Positions 6,880 to 10,877 of a stretch of DNA of 10,877 bases are shown piece after piece. The DNA is from Kocuria sp. (GTDB taxonomy: Bacteria > Actinomycetota > Actinomycetes > Actinomycetales > Micrococcaceae). Both the position numbers and the translations under genes were made by a program. The notes beneath the pieces were generated by a model. It saw only the letters and a list, made by a program, of their open reading frames with translations. It ran no database searches and was not told the origin of the DNA. Location of the stretch: NCBI RefSeq assembly GCF_030530945.1, contig NZ_JAUMTZ010000010.1:1-10877 (forward strand), written 5' to 3'. Every line of letters begins with the position of its first letter. The stretch's first letter is position 1.

Positions 6880-6928
6880 GTGGCTCTCCGGTGCTGGGGG
6901 GGTGGTGGGACTCACGGCCGTCGCCGCA

Positions 6929-6998
6929 CCGCGGCCCGGGCTCCCTCCCGAGAGGCGGCGTGCGCCCCCGGGAGGAGAACCGGACCGACGGGCCGCGG
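6929..6998 (-). promoter_or_regulatory. Nested inverted repeats between lplA and the LCP gene
   Basis: The outer arms CCGCGGCCC (6929-6937) and GGGCCGCGG (6990-6998) pair perfectly over 9 bp. Within them CCTCCCG (6944-6950) pairs with CGGGAGG (6969-6975) over 7 bp. The structure starts 20 bases after the lplA stop in transcription order and ends 50 bases before the LCP start. It could terminate lplA transcription, form a structured LCP leader, or both. Confidence 0.5.
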
Positions 6999-7011
6999 AT
7001 TGCTTTCGCAC

Positions 7012-7017
7012 ATCATA
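7012..7017 (-). promoter_or_regulatory. Candidate -10 box for the LCP gene
   Basis: Read on the minus strand this is TATGAT, five of six matches to the sigma-70-type -10 consensus, lying just past the lplA stop codon (which occupies 7019-7021). The expected -35 position inside the end of lplA (about 7034-7041) shows only a weak match. If used, transcription would begin near 7005 and the leader would contain the nested repeats at 6929-6998. Confidence 0.35.
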
Positions 7018-7018
7018 G

Positions 7019-8083
7019 CTACGGCACCCGGTGGATCCACTCCTGCGTGCCGAACTTGTGCTCCACCAGATCCCTGGCCGCGGCGAGTTCGCTGTCCGTG
7101 ACCTTACCAACACGGGCACCGTAACGGTCTGTGAACGTGCCCGCCAACGCGGCGATGACGTCCTCCCGGGCCATCCCGGTCTGCCGCCGCAGCGGATCCA
7201 CCCGCTTCTTCGCCGAGCGGATCCCCTTGTCCGAGAGCTTCTCCCGCCCGATGCGCAGCACCTCGGTCATCTTCTGGGCGTCGATGTCGTAGCTCATGGT
7301 CACGTGGTGGACCATCCCGCCGTTGGCGAAGCGCTTCTGCGCCGCCCCACCGATCTTGCCCTGCGGTGTGGCGATGTCGTTGAGCGGCACGTAGAACGCC
7401 TCCACCCCCAGCTCCGCGAAGGCCTGCATGACCCACGCGTCCAGGAACGGGTAGGACTCCGCGAAGCTCAGCCCGTCCACCAGGGTCTGCGGCAGGTACA
7501 GGGAGTACGTGATGCAGTTGCCCGCCTCCATGAACATCGCGCCGCCGCCGGAGACCCGCCGCACCACCTGCACCCCGTGGCGCCGCGCGGCCTCCGGGTC
7601 CACCTCGTTGCCCACGGACTGGAAGGAGCCGATCACCACGGCCGGCTCGTCCCAGTCCCAGAACCGCAGCGTGGGCGCGCGGCGACCGGCCCCCACCTCC
7701 CGGGCCAGCACCTCGTCCAGGGCCAGGTTCTCCAGGGTGGGGCGCACCGTGGCGGGGATGACCTCCCACTCGTGGTCCGCCCAGCCGGTGGCGCGGCCCA
7801 GCGCGCGGCGCACCGCCACGGCCACCGCGGCGGCGTCGAACCCGAACAGCACCGCGTCCTGCGGCAGCGCCGCCTCGACGCGCTCCCGGATCTCCGCGGG
7901 CGCGGTGTCCTCGGGCATCCCGGTCAGCGCGGCGTTGATGTCCGCGAGCGCCTCGTCCGGTTCCAGGAAGAAGTCGCCGTTGACGGAGACGTCGCGCAGG
8001 TGCCGGTCGGTCACGGTGAAGTCCGCGACCACCAGCTTCCCGCCGGGGACCTTGTACTCGCCGTGTGCGCGTGGGGTGCTCAT
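7019..8083 (-). CDS. lplA: Lipoate-protein ligase with N-terminal accessory domain
   Basis: Attaches lipoate to the acceptor lysine of 2-oxoacid dehydrogenase or glycine-cleavage proteins in the cytosol. The start is ATG 8083 with GAAGGA six bases upstream; the product is 354 residues. Residues about 9-98 (KVPGGKLVVADFTV, then VSVNGDFFLEPDEALADI) look like the small accessory domain that forms the C-terminus of bacterial LplA or separate LplB in Thermoplasma. The catalytic domain follows: LRFWDWDEPAVVIGSFQS (139-156), RRVSGGGAMFMEAGN (175-189, the lipoyl-AMP-binding loop), PLNDI (233-237) and GKIGGAAQKR (242-251, with the conserved lysine K243). The domain order is thus inverted relative to E. 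coli LplA. From memory, a similar layout occurs in other Micrococcaceae. Octanoyl transfer or a related biotin/lipoate family activity is the alternative. It is divergent from rpmE2. Confidence 0.88.
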   Translation of the reverse strand: MSTPRAHGEYKVPGGKLVVADFTVTDRHLRDVSVNGDFFLEPDEALADINAALTGMPEDTAPAEIRERVEAALPQDAVLFGFDAAAVAVAVRRALGRATGWADHEWEVIPATVRPTLENLALDEVLAREVGAGRRAPTLRFWDWDEPAVVIGSFQSVGNEVDPEAARRHGVQVVRRVSGGGAMFMEAGNCITYSLYLPQTLVDGLSFAESYPFLDAWVMQAFAELGVEAFYVPLNDIATPQGKIGGAAQKRFANGGMVHHVTMSYDIDAQKMTEVLRIGREKLSDKGIRSAKKRVDPLRRQTGMAREDVIAALAGTFTDRYGARVGKVTDSELAAARDLVEHKFGTQEWIHRVP

Positions 8084-8270
8084 CCGCTGTCCTTCGCTGT
8101 GGGTTCCGGCCCCGGGGGCGCCGGGCGGGTGCCGTCGCGGGGACGTGGCGTGCTCGACGCCGCCGTGCCCCGGGTCGTGTGCGTCTCGATGGTACGCAGG
8201 GGGTGGCACCGGGTGCCCGGGGATGCCGGTGGTCTCACACCGCGGGCGCCGGCCCGCCCGGTGCGGCCGC
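8084..8270. other. Upstream region of lplA
   Basis: Very GC-rich DNA between lplA (-) and the rpmE2 promoter (+), without a credible gene. It contains short hairpins (GGCAC/GTGCC at 8205-8217; GCGGGC/GCCCGC at 8242-8257). The minus-strand TACCAT at 8189-8194 is a possible -10 box for lplA, but it has no good -35; it would give a leader of about 100 bases. Confidence 0.35.
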
Positions 8271-8300
8271 TCGACCGGGTGGTGGCGGGGGGCGTACCAT
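8271..8300 (+). promoter_or_regulatory. Candidate rpmE2 promoter
   Basis: TCGACC (8271-8276) and TACCAT (8295-8300) each match four of six consensus bases and are 18 bases apart. Transcription would start near 8307, just before the first leader hairpin, giving a leader of about 80 bases. Confidence 0.45.
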
Positions 8301-8306
8301 GGTCGG

Positions 8307-8387
8307 TTGGTGCGCTCGTCGTGAGGGCACCGCATCCGAGCAACGCCGTGCCTGGCAAAATCCAGGCACCTACAGAAGGTTGACACC
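8307..8387 (+). promoter_or_regulatory. rpmE2 5' leader with two hairpins, possible bL31 autoregulatory element
   Basis: Hairpin 1 pairs GGTGC (8309-8313) with GCACC (8327-8331) and, past a G-G mismatch, CTC with GAG around a 5-base loop. Hairpin 2 pairs GTGCCTGG (8348-8355) with CCAGGCAC (8362-8369) perfectly over 8 bp around CAAAAT. The ribosome site AGAAGG (8374-8379) follows at once, eight bases before ATG 8388. ACCT (8368-8371) could instead pair with AGGT (8377-8380), covering the ribosome site and competing with hairpin 2. L31 genes are known or proposed to carry autoregulatory leaders in several bacterial groups; this layout would fit one, but no consensus was compared. Confidence 0.45.
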
Positions 8388-8648
8388 ATGAAGGCTGACA
8401 TCCACCCGGACTACCACCCGGTTCTCTTCCGCGACCTCGCCTCCGGCAAGGTCGTGCTGACCCGTTCCACCGCCACCTCCTCCAAGACGGAGACGTGGGA
8501 GGACGGCAACGAGTACCCGATCATCGAGGTCGAGATCTCCTCCGAGTCCCACCCGTTCTACACGGGCAAGCAGCGCATCATGGACTCCGCCGGCCGTGTG
8601 GAGCGCTTCAACCAGCGCTTCGCGAACTTCGGGAAGTCCTCCAAGTAG
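8388..8648 (+). CDS. rpmE2: Ribosomal protein bL31, type B (zinc-independent)
   Basis: An 86-residue protein of the large ribosomal subunit that bridges it to the small subunit. It opens with MKADIHPDYHPVLFRD, the type-B signature, followed by a threonine/serine-rich strand region, EYPIIEVEISSESHPFYTG (42-60) and the ending RVERFNQRFANFGK (70-83), all typical. It has no cysteine, so the CxxC zinc site of type-A L31 is absent. In several actinobacteria the type-B copy is switched on by zinc shortage through Zur. Here I see no AT-rich Zur-like dyad upstream, and no other zinc-free ribosomal paralogues lie next to it. Start ATG 8388 has AGAAGG at eight-base spacing. It forms a single-gene unit with its own promoter and terminator. 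Confidence 0.96.
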   Translation: MKADIHPDYHPVLFRDLASGKVVLTRSTATSSKTETWEDGNEYPIIEVEISSESHPFYTGKQRIMDSAGRVERFNQRFANFGKSSK

Positions 8649-8669
8649 TCCCGGGGCTTCCGCCCGCAG

Positions 8670-8699
8670 CGCCCGGTCCACCGTTCGGTGGGCCGGGCG
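8670..8699 (+). terminator. Terminator of rpmE2
   Basis: A 13-bp stem (8670-8682 with 8687-8699, one G-U pair at 8677/8692) with a GTTC loop, starting 21 bases after the rpmE2 stop and followed by TTCTGCGTT. Position and stability mark it as an intrinsic terminator that isolates rpmE2 from the protease gene. Confidence 0.82.
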
Positions 8700-8735
8700 T
8701 TCTGCGTTCCGGTTGACGACACCGGAACCGAAAAC

Positions 8736-8766
8736 GTCACCACGTCGTGACCTTTCCCCCTAGGAT
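8736..8766 (+). promoter_or_regulatory. Protease promoter: direct repeat plus -10 box
   Basis: TAGGAT (8761-8766) matches the -10 form TAnnnT and would start transcription near 8773. The expected -35 position (8738-8743) has no consensus match and is instead covered by GTCACC-ACGTC-GTGACC (8736-8752), two six-base repeats spaced 11 bp apart. This is the arrangement of OmpR/PhoB-type activator sites. The same bases can also be read as the dyad GTCAC/GTGAC. Confidence 0.4.
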
Positions 8767-8841
8767 GGGCGTGGCTCATGTCCCCCCAGGCCCTGGCGCC
8801 CCCCCTGATCCCGCGCCGCGGCCACCGAAAGGCTCTCCCCC

Positions 8842-10857
8842 ATGCCCTCTCGTGCTTTCCGCGCGCGTCCACTGCGCGCTTTCTCCCTCGTCCTCCCCGC
8901 GCACGACGCCGCGGCGTCGCCCCGGGCGGGCCTGCGCGCGGTGGTGCGCCGGGCCGCCCTGCCCCTGGCCGTGACCGCGTCCCTGGTGCTCACAGTGCCG
9001 CCGGCCGCCGCGGCTCCGGTCTCCGGCCCGGACGCCCCCGCGACCACCGTGCCCTCGGACCCGCCCACCGGGACCGATCGTGTGATCGTGAAGTTCAAGG
9101 ACGCCGCCGCCCCCGCGGCCACCAAGGACGCGGTGGTCGAGTCCGCCGCGCAGGACGCCCTGCCCGGCGCCAAGACCCCCGAGGTCGCCGACCACGTGAA
9201 GACCACGGCCGCGAAGGCGGACGTGGTCGAGCTGGACCGGGAGCTGGACGAGGCCGAGCAGGAGAAGGTCGTGGCCGAGATCCAGGCGGACCCGGCCGTG
9301 GAGTACGCCGAGGCGGACCGCCTGGCCTCGGCCTCGTGGGTGCCCAACGACACCTACACGAACTTCCAGTGGAGCCTGTGGCCCAACCAGGGCGGGGTGA
9401 GCTTCACGAGCGCGTGGGACCTCTCCCGCGGCAACGGGCAGACCATCGCGGTGCTGGACACCGGCATCACCTCCCACCCGGACCTGAACTCCAAGGTGGT
9501 CGCGGGCCGGGACTTCATCAACGATCCCGCGCTGTCCCGGGACGGGGACCTGCGGGACGCGAACCCCCAGGACCAGGGTGACTGGAGCGGTGCCGGGGAG
9601 TGCTCGAGCGCGGCGCGCACCTCCTCGTGGCACGGCACCCACGTGGCCGGGCTCGCCGCCGGCGCCACCCAGAACGGCACCGGGATCGCCGGGGCCGCAC
9701 CCGGCGCGAGGATCCAGCCGGTGCGGGTGCTCGGCAAGTGCACCAACGGGTGGGTTTCGGACATCGCGGACGGCATCTCCTGGGCCGCGGGCGCGCCCGT
9801 GGCCGGTGAGCCCGCCAACCCCAACCCCGCCACGGTGGTCAACCTGTCCCTGAACTACCCCGGCGAGTGCGGCGCCACCATGCAGAACGCCATCAACGCG
9901 GCCGTGAACCGCAGCGTCCCGGTGGTGGTGGCCGCGGGCAACTCTGCGGTCAACGCGGGCGGCACCGCCCCCGCCAACTGCGCGAACACGATCGTGGTGG
10001 GCGCCTCGGACAACGCCGGCAACACCGCGAGCTACTCCAACACCGGCGCGGCGGTGGACGTCCTCGCCCCGGGCGGCACCGCGCAGAACCCCCTGCTCTC
10101 CACCGTGAACACGGGCACCACAACCCCCGCAGGGGCGTCCTACGCGAACATGTACGGCACGTCCATGGCCACTCCCCTGGTCTCCGGGACCGTGGCCCTG
10201 ATGAAGCAGAAGAACCCGGCCATCACCCCGGCCAGGGTGGAGCAGATCCTGAAGTCCACCGCGAGCGGCAACCTCGGCTCCCTGACCGTCGATCCCGCCG
10301 CGGCGGTGCGGACCGCGACGCCCGCGGCCCCGGCGACGTCGTACCCGGTGTCCGGCGCCATCGGCGCGAAGTGGCGCGCCACCGGAGGGGCTGCGAAGTG
10401 GGGCAACCCCGCGGGCGCGGAGGGTGCTGCCGCGAACGGCGGGCGCTACCAGGAGTTCGTGAAGGACGGTCGGAAGACCACCATCTACTGGAGCAGCGCC
10501 ACCGGTGCGCACGTGGTGGAGAACACCACCCTGATCGGCAAGAAGTTCATCTCCGCCGGGCGGGAGCGGGGCTACGGCTTCCCCACCAGCGAGGAGACCC
10601 GCGCGGGTGCCGGTTCCTACCAGGTGTTCCGCACCGGCTCCGCCACCACCAAGATCACGTGGAACAGTGCCGCGGGCACGCACGCGGTGCGCGAGAGCGG
10701 TGGCATCGGCGGAGCGTGGAAGCGCGCCGGCTTCGAGCGGGGCTGGGGCTGGCCCACCACGGACGAGTACCGCTCGGGCACCGAGGTGCGGCAGCGCTTC
10801 AGCAACGGCGTGACCGCGCACTGGACCGCGCAGCGCGGGGTGTGGACCACCCGCTGA
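8842..10857 (+). CDS. Secreted subtilisin-family (S8) serine protease with LGFP repeats
   Basis: A 671-residue exported protease. ATG 8842 follows GAAAGG at nine bases. A long basic N-region precedes a hydrophobic core (about 38-57) and a likely cleavage site after the alanine run near 57-58. An inhibitor I9-type prodomain follows (about 79-161, VIVKFKDA to VEYAEADR), which is normally removed on maturation. The catalytic domain holds the triad D206 (AVLDTGIT), H264 (SWHGTHVAG) and S441 (GTSMATP), with oxyanion N367 (AAGNS). Four cysteines (254, 300, 343, 380) could form two disulphides, fitting an extracellular enzyme. After a short Ala/Pro linker come three LGFP-type repeats (507-671) that probably bind the wall. 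It may process wall proteins or digest external protein; the substrate is unknown. The promoter carries a direct repeat in place of a -35. The protease call is firm. Confidence 0.95.
   Translation: MPSRAFRARPLRAFSLVLPAHDAAASPRAGLRAVVRRAALPLAVTASLVLTVPPAAAAPVSGPDAPATTVPSDPPTGTDRVIVKFKDAAAPAATKDAVVESAAQDALPGAKTPEVADHVKTTAAKADVVELDRELDEAEQEKVVAEIQADPAVEYAEADRLASASWVPNDTYTNFQWSLWPNQGGVSFTSAWDLSRGNGQTIAVLDTGITSHPDLNSKVVAGRDFINDPALSRDGDLRDANPQDQGDWSGAGECSSAARTSSWHGTHVAGLAAGATQNGTGIAGAAPGARIQPVRVLGKCTNGWVSDIADGISWAAGAPVAGEPANPNPATVVNLSLNYPGECGATMQNAINAAVNRSVPVVVAAGNSAVNAGGTAPANCANTIVVGASDNAGNTASYSNTGAAVDVLAPGGTAQNPLLSTVNTGTTTPAGASYANMYGTSMATPLVSGTVALMKQKNPAITPARVEQILKSTASGNLGSLTVDPAAAVRTATPAAPATSYPVSGAIGAKWRATGGAAKWGNPAGAEGAAANGGRYQEFVKDGRKTTIYWSSATGAHVVENTTLIGKKFISAGRERGYGFPTSEETRAGAGSYQVFRTGSATTKITWNSAAGTHAVRESGGIGGAWKRAGFERGWGWPTTDEYRSGTEVRQRFSNGVTAHWTAQRGVWTTR
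10360..10854 (+). repeat. Three LGFP-type protein repeats
   Basis: Protein repeats of about 50-57 residues begin with IGAKWRATGG (507), IGKKFISAGRERGYGFP (565) and IGGAWKRAGFERGWGWP (622). Each starts with Ile-Gly and an aromatic residue and has a glycine-aromatic/Gly-Pro turn. The first two end in a strand with TGAHVV or AGTHAV, and the last ends the protein with RGVWTTR. This is the LGFP pattern found in actinobacterial wall-associated hydrolases and thought to bind the wall. The first copy has diverged most (WGNP in place of GFP). Confidence 0.8.
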
Positions 10858-10877
10858 GCCCCACGGGCTGAAAGCTG

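Noticed and set aside
8713..8718. TTGACG as a -35 box for the protease gene.
   Set aside because: No acceptable -10 lies 16-18 bases downstream, and the good -10 at 8761 is 42 bases away.
10857..10869. A short hairpin AGCCC/GGGCT overlapping the protease stop as a terminator.
   Set aside because: It has only a 5-bp stem with a 3-base loop, and the window ends eight bases later, so it cannot be judged.

Overview
The window reads as chromosomal DNA of a high-GC Gram-positive bacterium. Coding regions are roughly 70% GC with strongly G/C-biased third codon positions, GTG starts are used, and Shine-Dalgarno sequences are short. The gene set (LytR-CpsA-Psr wall ligase, LGFP-repeat protease, actinobacterial lipoate ligase layout) fits Actinobacteria. 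My inference is Micrococcaceae (Kocuria/Micrococcus/Arthrobacter side), but no marker here proves the genus. All genes appear intact except a membrane protein cut by the left edge. I see no tRNA, rRNA, CRISPR array, insertion sequence or phage gene.

Layout. The tail of a membrane protein (2-124) runs into an ABC1/UbiB-type atypical kinase (142-1839, +). It converges, across a hairpin, on an unrecognised 250-residue protein (1939-2691, -). A 338-bp control region with an unusually AT-rich patch and several dyads follows. It leads into wecB (UDP-GlcNAc 2-epimerase, 3030-4178, +) and ugd (UDP-sugar dehydrogenase, 4212-5564, +). After about 250 bp of gene-free DNA and a 13-bp-stem terminator, the minus strand carries an LCP-family wall glycopolymer ligase (5851-6879) and, upstream of it, a lipoate-protein ligase with the accessory domain at its N-terminus (7019-8083). 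Divergent from that are rpmE2 (bL31 type B, 8388-8648, +) with a promoter and two-hairpin leader, its terminator, then a secreted subtilisin-family protease with three C-terminal LGFP repeats (8842-10857, +).

How the genes work together. wecB, ugd and the LCP gene fit one theme: WecB and Ugd make UDP-ManNAc and a UDP-uronic acid, precursors of an acidic wall polymer of teichuronic-acid type, and LCP enzymes attach such polymers to peptidoglycan. The LGFP protease probably also acts at the wall. The kinase, lipoate ligase and rpmE2 are housekeeping genes with no visible link to that theme. I found no convincing new multi-gene system. The most interesting signals are regulatory: the rpmE2 leader, a direct repeat in place of the protease promoter's -35, and the dyads upstream of wecB. 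The unrecognised protein at 1939-2691 is the main coding unknown.
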